Source: Deltaproteobacteria bacterium
GTDB lineage: Bacteria > Myxococcota > SpSt-1050 > JACRCP01
Assembly (NCBI GenBank): GCA_016218965.1
Contig: JACRCP010000018.1
Location: forward strand, 1 to 37,023
DNA length: 37,023 nt
Direction of reading: 5' to 3'
A program made the position numbers and the translations under genes. Below are positions 1 through 7,517 of the stretch, in pieces. Numbering within the stretch: position 1 is the stretch's first letter; the number at the start of each line of letters is the position of its first letter. The notes beneath the pieces are model-generated. The model made no database searches, was not told the origin of the DNA, and was given only the letters and a program-made list of their open reading frames with translations.

Positions 1-2
1 AC

Positions 3-209
3 GCCGGATGTTCGCCTTCGTATGAGGAATGCAATGCCGACGAAGACTGCCCCGGCGGCGAAACGTGCACATGGCCCTGGACGGGTTGTCCGGGCGTATG
101 TCTCGACTTGGAATGCAAGTCCTGCTCGTCGTGGATTGACGGCCATGCTTCGCGGAAATGTCTGGGCAACGTCATCGACATTCCGTTGGACGTCAGGAGG
201 CCCGATTGA
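3..209 (+). CDS. C-terminal end of a Cys-rich secreted-type protein (5' end outside window)
   Basis: This frame is open from the left edge to a TGA at 207-209 and gives 68 residues with nine cysteines, including the spacing C-N-A-D-E-D-C-P-G-G-E-T-C. That pattern is typical of the disulfide-rich repeats in lipoproteins of this window (compare the protein at 7518-8714). The stop overlaps the TTG start of the next gene (TTGA at 206-209), so the two genes look translationally coupled. The function is unknown. Only the C-terminus is visible, so a signal peptide cannot be judged. The frame is favoured over the longer overlapping frame because of its Cys pattern and the clean coupling to the next gene. 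Confidence 0.55.
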   Translation, partial: AGCSPSYEECNADEDCPGGETCTWPWTGCPGVCLDLECKSCSSWIDGHASRKCLGNVIDIPLDVRRPD

Positions 210-1153
210 TTCGCAACGTGCTGATGACAATTTCGTTGGTCGCCGCGCTCACCGGGGCGGCCCGCGCCGAGAAGTCAAACCAGATCCGTCCGACGCCGTC
301 GCCGCTCACGACTACCAGGATCGAGCCGTGGGGCCTCACGGTCACGCCGCGGTTCATCTTCACCTCGTACAGCGACGAACTCACCATCCCGGACCTCCCG
401 GGCCAGGTCCAGAAATACCAGATCTACTCCACCGGCGTGGCGGTCGAGGCCCAGCTCGGCGTCGCGCGGTGGGCTTCCGTCGAGCTTGGGTTGGAGGGAT
501 ACCAGAAGCTGGGGAGCATCACGGGCCCCAGCCCCGGCGACCCGACGCAGCTTGCCGAGGCCGAGATCACCGGAAACGCCTTCAAGTTTGCGTTCCAGGG
601 TCAGGTCCGGTTCTTCAAGTGGGAGCGCGAGGAGAGCGCCGAGGGGAACCTGGCCCGGCCGGGGGATTTCGCCTTCTACCTGTTTGCCCGCGGGATCGGC
701 GATTTCTTTTCGCAAAAGCAGTACGAGCCGCTTTTTCACACCGACTTCCAGGAGAACTCCATAGAGTACCGCACCGGGCTAGTGGGGCAGGTCCACCTGC
801 TCAAGGGCGTGTATCTCATCGGCTTCGGCGGCATAGACGGCGTCTGGTTCACCGGGAGCCGGCGCGACACGACCGAGACCGAAGAGGAGATCGTCAACCT
901 GGGCGGGAGCGAGCTGCCTTACCCCTTCTTCGGTTTTGACATCCTGTGGTCGCCGTCGTCGGTCTTCGAATCGAGCGTCAACGACGCCCTTTCGCTGGGC
1001 GCCATCCTCGCTATGACGCGCGAGGACGAGCAGGGCTTTGGCGGAAACGTCTGGACAATCAACTTGAGCTACACTTTCAGGTTCTCCTTCGGTCCCGAGT
1101 CAAAGAGCGCCCCGCCCTCCGGCCCGGCTCCGCCCTCCCCGCCCGCCAACTGA
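206..1153 (+). CDS. Predicted outer-membrane or periplasmic beta-rich protein, unknown function
   Basis: A 315-aa protein. The start is taken as TTG at 206, because CAGGAGG lies at 194-200 with a 5-base spacer and the encoded N-terminus (about residues 1-21, ending AARA) is a good signal peptide. Upstream in-frame ATGs would bury it behind a charged extension. The mature part alternates aromatic and polar residues (for example FAFYLFARGIGDFFSQKQ and TINLSYTFRFSF), as in outer-membrane barrels, then ends in a short Pro/Ser tail. The family was not recognised. It overlaps the preceding Cys-rich gene by four bases, so the two may work together at the cell surface. Confidence 0.7.
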   Translation: MIRNVLMTISLVAALTGAARAEKSNQIRPTPSPLTTTRIEPWGLTVTPRFIFTSYSDELTIPDLPGQVQKYQIYSTGVAVEAQLGVARWASVELGLEGYQKLGSITGPSPGDPTQLAEAEITGNAFKFAFQGQVRFFKWEREESAEGNLARPGDFAFYLFARGIGDFFSQKQYEPLFHTDFQENSIEYRTGLVGQVHLLKGVYLIGFGGIDGVWFTGSRRDTTETEEEIVNLGGSELPYPFFGFDILWSPSSVFESSVNDALSLGAILAMTREDEQGFGGNVWTINLSYTFRFSFGPESKSAPPSGPAPPSPPAN

Positions 1154-1206
1154 CGCCCGCCAACTGACGACGTGACGCGCCGCCCCGTTTGTACTATCAT
1201 CGGCGC

Positions 1207-3558
1207 ATGAGATGGACAGCCCCAAGGTCGTTGTTGACTGCCCTCGCACTGGCCGCCATTCTTTCCGCGTGCGACGGCGAGCGCACGGCCGACACTGCCG
1301 ATTCCGGCGCACCGGCGGACGCGTCCGACATGTCAGACCTGTCCGACCTGTCAGACCGGTCTGATGCCGATCTTGGCGATGCCGCCGCTTCCGACGCCGG
1401 CGCCTTTCCCGACCACGCCGTGTACGAGGACCACCCCTACAAACAGGAATTCCACCACAACTACACCGCCGAAAAAGACGGCCTGCTATCCAACGACATC
1501 CGCGTAGTCGTCGTCGACCAGAACTGGACCGTTTGGGCAGGTTCGGCTGCGGGGGCCATATATTTCGACAACGGCACATGGAAAGACGGTGGCCTGCCGG
1601 AGCCGATCGTCAGCATGGCCGCACTACCGTACATCGTCACCGTATGGGCTGCCTCACCGAATGCAATCTATAAAAAATACAACAACGGCCCATGGGAAAA
1701 GATCGCAGATGTTCAGGAAATTACTGTCATTTCATTCCGCTCGGATAGCGAGCTCTGGGTGGGCTCCCAGGAAGGGCTCGGACTCATCTCGAACAACAAG
1801 TACGAGATCAAAGCGTCCGTGCCATCGCGGATCAATGACATCGCAAATTCTGAGTTTTACGCATGGGTTGCCACTGATGACGGCATATTCGCCTTGGATG
1901 ACGAATTCGCGACCAAGTACCACCTCACCGTCGGAGAAGGGCTTCCGTCAAACGAAGTGAGGGCAATTGACATTGGTTGCTACGGTGATTGGGTGTGGAT
2001 CTGTACTCTGTCCGCAGGGACACCCAAGGGAGGCGTCTGGTTCGACGTAGATTCGATGCCAGACCCCGTCATCGAAGTTGGTGCCGATTTGCCTTACGAT
2101 GACATCACTAAAATTCATTCATTCTCTTCTGGTAGTTTCCCTTCAGGAGGATTGATATCAACAAAAATCGGAGTGGCGGCGTGGTGGAGTGGCAGTGACG
2201 ACAATCCCGGCTGGCGATACTACCATTCGAACTACTGGCTTCCCAATGACGAAGTCCGAGACGTCGTGCCCGCAAAAGAAGGATTGTTCTTCGCCACCGC
2301 CGGGGGCATCGGCCACGTGTGGTCCGAGTCGAAGACCCTTGCGGACAAGGCGGCGCATTATGATGCGCTCAACCATGAGCGGCACGTGCGGCTGGGATAC
2401 ACCACGGGCAACCACCTCCCGGTCGCGGGGGACACGTCCGCGTGGACAAACGGCGACGACGACAACGACGGGCAGTGGACTGGAATGTACCTCGGGTCGC
2501 AGGCGTTCAGGTACGCGGTGACGCAGGACCCCCTTGCGCTCGAATACGCGCGGACGGCGATGGAGGCGATGCTCAAGCTCGAATCGGTGACCGGCGCCCC
2601 GGGGTTCTTCGCACGCTCCATCGTCCCCGGCGATCTGTGCGAGGCAAAGCAGGGCTCGGGCGGCGAGTGGCACCTGTCGCAAGACGGCATCTGGTGCTGG
2701 AAGGGAGACACCTCCTCTGACGAGTTCGTGGGGCACATATTCGGCCTTTCGCTGTACTACGACCTCGTCGCCGACGAAGTCGAAAAGGAGAGGATCGCCG
2801 CCACGGTGGGGCGGATTCTCACGCGCATCATCGACAACGGCTACCAGCTCGTGGACATCGACGGGCTCGTCACCGAACACGGGCAGTTCGACCCGTACTT
2901 CATGGAGACGATCGGCATCTTCGGCGACGCCGGTCTTAACGGCGCGATGATCCTGGGCGGCCTCCGCGCCGCGCACCACATGACCGGCGACCCGAAGTTC
3001 CTCGACTCGTTCCGCGAGCTCATCCGCAAGCACAACTACGACGACTACGTGCGGAACGAAAAGGAGATATCGGACACGGCCCAGATCAACCACGACAGCG
3101 ACGAGATGGCCTTCCTCGCGTTTTTCACTCTGGTCCGCTACGAGGACGATGAGAAGTACCGCGCGATCTGGCTGGAGGGCCTCGAGGAACTCCGGCTAAA
3201 CGAGCGCCCCGAGCGGAACCCCGAGTTCAACATGATCTATGCAGCGCTCACGGGCAACGACGGCGACCTCGACAAGTCCATAGACACCCTCAAACGCATC
3301 CACTGGGACCTCATCGTCTGGGGCTGCAACAACTCGCACCGCAAGGACATCACGATTGACAAAAGAAAGGACCGTCACGGCCGCATCCAGTCCACCGAGG
3401 TGGTCCCGTACGACGAGAGATACGTGATGAAGTGGAACGAAAACCCGTACAACCTGGACTTCGACGCGAGCGGAAACTCGGAGGAGTCGGCGACCTACTG
3501 GCTCCTGCCTTACTGGATGGGGAGGTTCTACGGGTACATCACGGGGCCAAAACCGTGA
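1207..3558 (+). CDS. Large mosaic lipoprotein: N-terminal propeller-like repeats, C-terminal helical toroid-like domain
   Basis: A 783-aa protein starting MRWTAPRSLL, with a lipobox ending SAC at about residue 20. The first 70 residues are an Asp/Ser linker (SDMSDLSDLSDRSD), encoded by a 9-bp tandem repeat. About residues 80-370 carry repeated motifs such as VWAGSAAGAIYFDNG, LWVGSQEGLGLISNN and AWVATDDGIFALDD, which resemble the propeller repeats of two-component regulator sensors. About residues 380-783 are helical with WNE/WxG motifs and resemble alpha/alpha-toroid carbohydrate-active proteins, but no family is certain. The propeller-coding half is visibly AT-richer than the rest. There is no Shine-Dalgarno before ATG 1207, and a TACTAT box ends 9 bases upstream, so the mRNA could be leaderless. 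Confidence 0.8.
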   Translation: MRWTAPRSLLTALALAAILSACDGERTADTADSGAPADASDMSDLSDLSDRSDADLGDAAASDAGAFPDHAVYEDHPYKQEFHHNYTAEKDGLLSNDIRVVVVDQNWTVWAGSAAGAIYFDNGTWKDGGLPEPIVSMAALPYIVTVWAASPNAIYKKYNNGPWEKIADVQEITVISFRSDSELWVGSQEGLGLISNNKYEIKASVPSRINDIANSEFYAWVATDDGIFALDDEFATKYHLTVGEGLPSNEVRAIDIGCYGDWVWICTLSAGTPKGGVWFDVDSMPDPVIEVGADLPYDDITKIHSFSSGSFPSGGLISTKIGVAAWWSGSDDNPGWRYYHSNYWLPNDEVRDVVPAKEGLFFATAGGIGHVWSESKTLADKAAHYDALNHERHVRLGYTTGNHLPVAGDTSAWTNGDDDNDGQWTGMYLGSQAFRYAVTQDPLALEYARTAMEAMLKLESVTGAPGFFARSIVPGDLCEAKQGSGGEWHLSQDGIWCWKGDTSSDEFVGHIFGLSLYYDLVADEVEKERIAATVGRILTRIIDNGYQLVDIDGLVTEHGQFDPYFMETIGIFGDAGLNGAMILGGLRAAHHMTGDPKFLDSFRELIRKHNYDDYVRNEKEISDTAQINHDSDEMAFLAFFTLVRYEDDEKYRAIWLEGLEELRLNERPERNPEFNMIYAALTGNDGDLDKSIDTLKRIHWDLIVWGCNNSHRKDITIDKRKDRHGRIQSTEVVPYDERYVMKWNENPYNLDFDASGNSEESATYWLLPYWMGRFYGYITGPKP
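1331..1366 (+). repeat. 9-bp tandem repeat (TGTCNGACC) inside the lipoprotein linker
   Basis: Units TGTCAGACC (1331), TGTCCGACC (1340) and TGTCAGACC (1349), then an inverted-looking GGTCTGATG (1358). Being a multiple of three, the repeat encodes a regular Ser-Asp-Leu/Met/Arg tract. It resembles the GATCNGACC units after thrC at 7292-7331. Confidence 0.8.
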
Positions 3559-3584
3559 CGGCGTATTCTGGAGCAGGCGGGTGG

Positions 3585-3609
3585 CACGGACAACTGCAGG
3601 TTGTCCGTG
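3585..3609. repeat. Palindromic element, CACGGACAAC stem
   Basis: Arms 3585-3594 and 3600-3609 are perfectly complementary (10 bp) around a 5-base loop, preceded by GGTGG. The element sits 27 bases after the stop of the lipoprotein gene and before the threonine operon. Two relatives with the same CACGGACAA half-site lie at 14799-14823 and 14841-14865. As RNA it could act as a 3'-end hairpin, but no U-tract follows. Confidence 0.75.
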
Positions 3610-3656
3610 TGTGACGGAACGGCGCCGATAGTTGAATGGAGCCCAAAGGAGTCGTG

Positions 3657-5045
3657 ATGATCATTCATGCTTTGGGAAGGTCTGCGCTTGCTTCGCCCGA
3701 CCGCGTCCAGGCATCCATCGCCCTGATCGTGGAAGAGGCCCGGCGGGGGCCGTTGCTCTTGGTTCTCTCGCCGCTCCCGGGGGTCCCCGAACGGCTCTCG
3801 CTCGCGGCCGATACGGTCTTGGACGGCGGGGCGGTCGAGCCGATCCTGCGGGAGGTCGAAGAGAGTCATTTCGCCGTAGTCCGCGACACCGTCGACATCA
3901 AGCGCCAGAGCGGCGTGATCGCGGGCGTGCGTCACCGCATGAACCAGATCGAGGACGTGCTCGGGGGAGTGGGCCTCCTGCGCGAACTCTCGCCCCGCAC
4001 GGCGGACATGGTCGCCGCGCACGGCAGATGGCTCGCCGCATACGTTTTCAGCGAGGGCCTCAAGGAACACCTGCCCGACGTCCGCCTGCTTGACCCCCGC
4101 GACCTCATCGTGACCGACGACCGTTACGGGTCGGCGCACGTCCGGTTCGCCGAGAGCCGCGAGCGCATCCGCAAGGCGCTTTCGGGCGCTTCGTTTTGCG
4201 CGGTTGTCCCCGGATCGATCGGGGCCACCGCCGGCGGCAATGCGACGACGCTGGGACGGAGCGGCGGCAAGCTCTCGGCCTCGGTGCTGGCGGCCGCCGC
4301 GGGCGCCGCCGAGTTGGTGGTGTGGACCGAGAGCGACGGCATCCTCACCGCGGATCCCAAGAGGGTCGCCGCGGCCCGGCCGATCGAACGCATGAGCTAC
4401 GTGGAGGCCACCGAGATCATGCACTTCGGCGGCTTCCTTTACCCTCCGGCGCTAATCCCGGCCATGAAACACCGCGTGCCGATTCGGGTCCGGAACGGGT
4501 CGAACCCCGATTTTGCCGGGACGCTGATCTCGGCCCAATGCGTCGAGGACCGCCGATTCGCCGGGATCTCGGTCATGGACGACGTGGCCCTGCTGCTGAT
4601 CCAGGGTAGCGGGATGGTCGGCGTGACCGGCGTGGCCATGCGCCTGTTCGGGGCGCTCGCTCGCGCGGGCGTCAACGTCATCCTCATCAGCCAGGCCTCG
4701 TCCGAGCACTCCATCTGCGTCGGCATCCTCGCCGCCGACTCGGTCCGTGCACAGGATGCGGTCACCGAAGAGTTCAAGATCGAGCTCGACGAAGGCCTGA
4801 TTGACGACGTGACGTTCGAGGACCGGCTCTCGATCGTGGCGGTGGTCGGAGAGCGGATGAAGCGCACGATGGGTCTCGCCGCGATCATCTTCGGGACGCT
4901 GGGCGACGCCGACGTCAACGTGAAGGCCATTGCCCAGGGCTCGTCCGAGCTCAACGTTTCAATCGTCATTGACGCGGCCGATTCTTCACGCGCGCTCGAG
5001 GCCCTTCACGCCAGGTTGATTGAAAACCGCGAGGACGGCAGATGA
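3657..5045 (+). CDS. Aspartokinase-family protein of the ThrA/LysC type with degenerate catalytic motifs
   Basis: 462 aa; an amino-acid-kinase domain (about 1-290) followed by two ACT domains (about 305-455). Start ATG 3657 is chosen because AAAGGAG at 3645-3651 is correctly spaced. Fold landmarks are present: ATTLGR near 197-201, WTESDGILTADP, and ACT motifs LISQASSEHSICV and VKAIAQGSSELNVSIV that closely resemble E. coli ThrA. Catalytic hallmarks are not: KFGGTS reads HALGRS (Lys to His4), the substrate Glu in the HGE motif is Arg124, GRGGSD reads GRSGGK (Asp to Lys205), and GAKVLHP reads GGFLYPP. No frameshift explains this. No homoserine dehydrogenase domain follows. It overlaps thrB by ATGA. 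It may be a regulatory pseudoenzyme or have a changed substrate; both are inference. Confidence 0.85.
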   Translation: MIIHALGRSALASPDRVQASIALIVEEARRGPLLLVLSPLPGVPERLSLAADTVLDGGAVEPILREVEESHFAVVRDTVDIKRQSGVIAGVRHRMNQIEDVLGGVGLLRELSPRTADMVAAHGRWLAAYVFSEGLKEHLPDVRLLDPRDLIVTDDRYGSAHVRFAESRERIRKALSGASFCAVVPGSIGATAGGNATTLGRSGGKLSASVLAAAAGAAELVVWTESDGILTADPKRVAAARPIERMSYVEATEIMHFGGFLYPPALIPAMKHRVPIRVRNGSNPDFAGTLISAQCVEDRRFAGISVMDDVALLLIQGSGMVGVTGVAMRLFGALARAGVNVILISQASSEHSICVGILAADSVRAQDAVTEEFKIELDEGLIDDVTFEDRLSIVAVVGERMKRTMGLAAIIFGTLGDADVNVKAIAQGSSELNVSIVIDAADSSRALEALHARLIENREDGR

Positions 5046-5989
5046 CGGCCAAATCGACCGCTCCGGAATCGGCCATCGCCTACGCGCCCGCCACCGTGGC
5101 AAACGTCGCCGCGGGTTTCGACATCATGGGTTTTGCCGTTCGCGCGCCCGGCGACGAGGTGACTGCAAGGCTCGCGGGGCCCCCGGGGGTGAGAATCGCC
5201 TCGATCGACGGGGACGGCGGCGCGCTCCCGCGCGAGGCCCAAAAGAACACAGCCGGGGTCGCGGCGCTGGGACTGCTCTCGCACGTCGGGAGCCCGGCCG
5301 GGGTCGAGATCGAGCTCCGGAAGCGGATGCCTCTCGGAAGCGGGCTTGGGTCAAGCGCCGCAAGCGCGGCGGCGGCGGCCGTGGCGGTGAACGAACTCCT
5401 GGGCCGGCCGCTCAATCGCGAGGCCCTCCTGCCGTTTTGCATGGAGGCCGAGCGCACGGCCTGCGGTGCGGCGCACGCCGACAACGCGGCCCCGGCGCTT
5501 CTGGGCGGGTTCGTGCTCATCAGGAGCTGCCACCCACTCGACATCGTGAGGATTCCGGTCCCGGAAGAGCTGGCGTGCGCCGTCGTCCACCCGCACATCG
5601 AGATCCGCACCGAGGACGCCCGCATGATCCTCCGGAACAAGATCACGATGAAAGAGGCAATCACGCAGTGGGGAAACACGGCGGGGCTTATCGCCGGGCT
5701 GACGACCGGCGACTATGATCTCATCGGCCGGTCGTTAAACGACGTCGTCATCGAGCCCGTGCGTGCGATCCTCATCCCCGGTTTTCACCGCGTCAAAGAG
5801 GCGGCCGCCGGTGCCGGGGCGCTGGGATGCAGCATCTCGGGGTCCGGACCGTCAATCTTTGCGCTGGCACGAGGGGTCGAATCGGCGCGGAAGGCCGGCG
5901 GCGCCATGTCGGACGTCTATCGTGAAATGGGCGTCGAATGCGACCTGTACGTCTCGGAGATCAACCGCGACGGGACGGTGCTTGAGTGA
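5042..5989 (+). CDS. thrB: Homoserine kinase
   Basis: 315 aa, the usual length for ThrB, which phosphorylates homoserine with ATP in threonine synthesis in the cytoplasm. GHMP-kinase motifs are in order: N-terminal YAPATVANVAAGFDIMGFAV, the ATP-binding loop PLGSGLGSSAASAAAA near residue 100, and the C-terminal GAGALGCSISGSGPSIFAL. The start ATG overlaps the stop of the aspartokinase-like gene (ATGA 5042-5045) and its own stop overlaps the GTG of thrC, so the three genes are almost surely one translationally coupled operon. Confidence 0.95.
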   Translation: MTAKSTAPESAIAYAPATVANVAAGFDIMGFAVRAPGDEVTARLAGPPGVRIASIDGDGGALPREAQKNTAGVAALGLLSHVGSPAGVEIELRKRMPLGSGLGSSAASAAAAAVAVNELLGRPLNREALLPFCMEAERTACGAAHADNAAPALLGGFVLIRSCHPLDIVRIPVPEELACAVVHPHIEIRTEDARMILRNKITMKEAITQWGNTAGLIAGLTTGDYDLIGRSLNDVVIEPVRAILIPGFHRVKEAAAGAGALGCSISGSGPSIFALARGVESARKAGGAMSDVYREMGVECDLYVSEINRDGTVLE

Positions 5990-7293
5990 CTTTCTACAGC
6001 ACCGCGGACAGGTCACACCGCGCGGGCCTTCGCGAGGCCGTGCTCGCGGGTCTTCCTCCCGTCGGCGGCCTGTACATGCCCGAGCGGATCGAGACCCTGC
6101 CCGCTTCCTTTTTTGAATCCACCCCGACGCTCGATTTCGCGGATATCGCCTCCCGGATGGCCCGGCCCCTGCTCGGCCCCGAAGTGCCGGACGACGTTCT
6201 CGAGCGTATCGTGCGCGGCGCGTTTGATTTCCCGGTCCCGCTTCTGGCGCTCCCGGACGGCCGGTTCGTCCTCGAACTCTTTCACGGCCCGACGCTTGCT
6301 TTCAAGGACTTCGCCGCGAGGTTCATGGCGCGGCTCATGGCGCACTTCGTCGCCGGCGGCGAGCGGACGCTGCACATCCTGGTCGCGACTTCAGGCGACA
6401 CCGGGAGCGCGGTGGCCCACGGTTTCCTCGGCGTGCCGGGCATCATGGTCCACGTCCTCTTTCCGTCGGGGCGCGTGAGCGCGGTGCAGGAGGCCCAGCT
6501 CACCTCGGCCGGGGAAAACGTGACCGCCCTGGAGATCGCGGGGACATTCGACGACTGCCAGAGGCTCGTGAAGAGTGCCTTCCTCGACCCGGAGACCCGC
6601 GCGCGGCTCATGTTGAGCAGCGCAAACTCCATCAACGTGGCACGGCTGGTTCCCCAATCGTTCTACTACTGCTTCGCATGGTCCCGCCTGCCCGACCGGT
6701 CACGCCCCGTCGTGGTGTCCGTCCCCAGCGGCAACTTCGGAAACCTCACCGGCGGATTGATTGCGAAGCGAATGGGCCTTCCGGTCTCGCGGTTCATCGC
6801 GGCCACCAACGCCAACGACGCGGTGCCGCGGTTCCTTTCGGGCGGGGCATACGAACCCCGCCCCGCCGTCGCGACGCTGAGCAACGCCATGGACGTGAGC
6901 TCCCCGAGCAACTGGGAACGGATCCTCGATCTTTGCGGCGGCGACAGAAATGCAATCGGGAAGGACCTCACGGGGTGCTCGTTTGACGACGATGCCACGC
7001 GAAAAGCGATTCGTGAGCTTCACACCAGGTTCGGCTACGTCGCGGACCCGCATGGCGCCGTCGGCTGGCTGGGTCTTGAGCGGTACGGGCGGGAGGCAAG
7101 ACGGGAATTCACCGGCGTTTTCCTTGAGACCGCACACCCGGCCAAATTCTTGGGCGTGGTCGAAACCGAAACGGGCGTGCGTGTCGAGGTCCCCGACCGC
7201 GTGCGTGCTGTTCTTTCGCGCCCGCGGCATGCCGTGAAGATGGCGGCGGAATTCGCGGCGCTCAAGGAATACCTGCTCGCCCAGAGCGAATGA
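5986..7293 (+). CDS. thrC: Threonine synthase
   Basis: 435 aa; converts O-phosphohomoserine to threonine with pyridoxal phosphate. The PLP lysine is K107 in HGPTLAFKDFAARF. The ATSGDTGSAVAHGF motif and the phosphate-binding VSVPSGNFGNLTGG segment are intact. Length and the N-terminal segment (YSTADRSHRAGLREAVLAG) fit the ThrC class of E. coli and yeast. The start is GTG 5986, overlapping the thrB stop (GTGA). A 9-bp repeat array begins within its stop codon. Confidence 0.95.
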   Translation: MTFYSTADRSHRAGLREAVLAGLPPVGGLYMPERIETLPASFFESTPTLDFADIASRMARPLLGPEVPDDVLERIVRGAFDFPVPLLALPDGRFVLELFHGPTLAFKDFAARFMARLMAHFVAGGERTLHILVATSGDTGSAVAHGFLGVPGIMVHVLFPSGRVSAVQEAQLTSAGENVTALEIAGTFDDCQRLVKSAFLDPETRARLMLSSANSINVARLVPQSFYYCFAWSRLPDRSRPVVVSVPSGNFGNLTGGLIAKRMGLPVSRFIAATNANDAVPRFLSGGAYEPRPAVATLSNAMDVSSPSNWERILDLCGGDRNAIGKDLTGCSFDDDATRKAIRELHTRFGYVADPHGAVGWLGLERYGREARREFTGVFLETAHPAKFLGVVETETGVRVEVPDRVRAVLSRPRHAVKMAAEFAALKEYLLAQSE

Positions 7294-7331
7294 TCTGACC
7301 GATCGGACTGATCGGACCGATCGGTCCGATC
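7292..7331. repeat. 9-bp tandem array with an embedded 22-bp perfect palindrome
   Basis: Units GATCTGACC (7292), GATCGGACT (7301), GATCGGACC (7310) and GATCGGTCC (7319), then GATCT. Bases 7310-7331 are a perfect 22-bp palindrome. The array starts in the last two bases of the thrC stop codon. It could fold into a hairpin at the operon end, with a short T-containing tail (CTTGTCCT). It is related to the 9-bp array at 1331-1366. Confidence 0.8.
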
Positions 7332-7337
7332 TTGTCC

Positions 7338-7478
7338 TCAAGCCCTCACGAGCTTTTGCTCAAAATCGGCGACGAAGTACCGCTTGCCCTTTTTCCGAAT
7401 CGTGTGCCCTTCGGCCTCGAGGCGGACGGACTGGTATTCGACGCCGCCCGGATACTTCCAGCTTTTTTTCGCCTTCAT
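7338..7478 (-). CDS. Small basic protein, 46 aa, unknown function
   Basis: ATG at 7478 and stop at 7338-7340, giving a 46-aa protein that begins MKAKKSWKYPGGVEYQSVRL and ends EQKLVRA. GGAGGT (complement of 7487-7492) lies 8 bases before the ATG, a good ribosome site. It lies 39 bases downstream of the ZU5-domain lipoprotein gene on the same strand and may share its transcript. It has no signal peptide or membrane segment. The family was not recognised. Confidence 0.6.
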   Translation of the reverse strand: MKAKKSWKYPGGVEYQSVRLEAEGHTIRKKGKRYFVADFEQKLVRA

Positions 7479-7517
7479 CGCTTCTGACCTCCAGCGTACA
7501 GCCTACACCCTCCTTTT

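Noticed and set aside
3657..5045. Aspartokinase-homoserine dehydrogenase fusion (full ThrA)
   Set aside because: The protein ends after the second ACT domain, and thrB begins with an overlapping start, so no dehydrogenase domain exists here.
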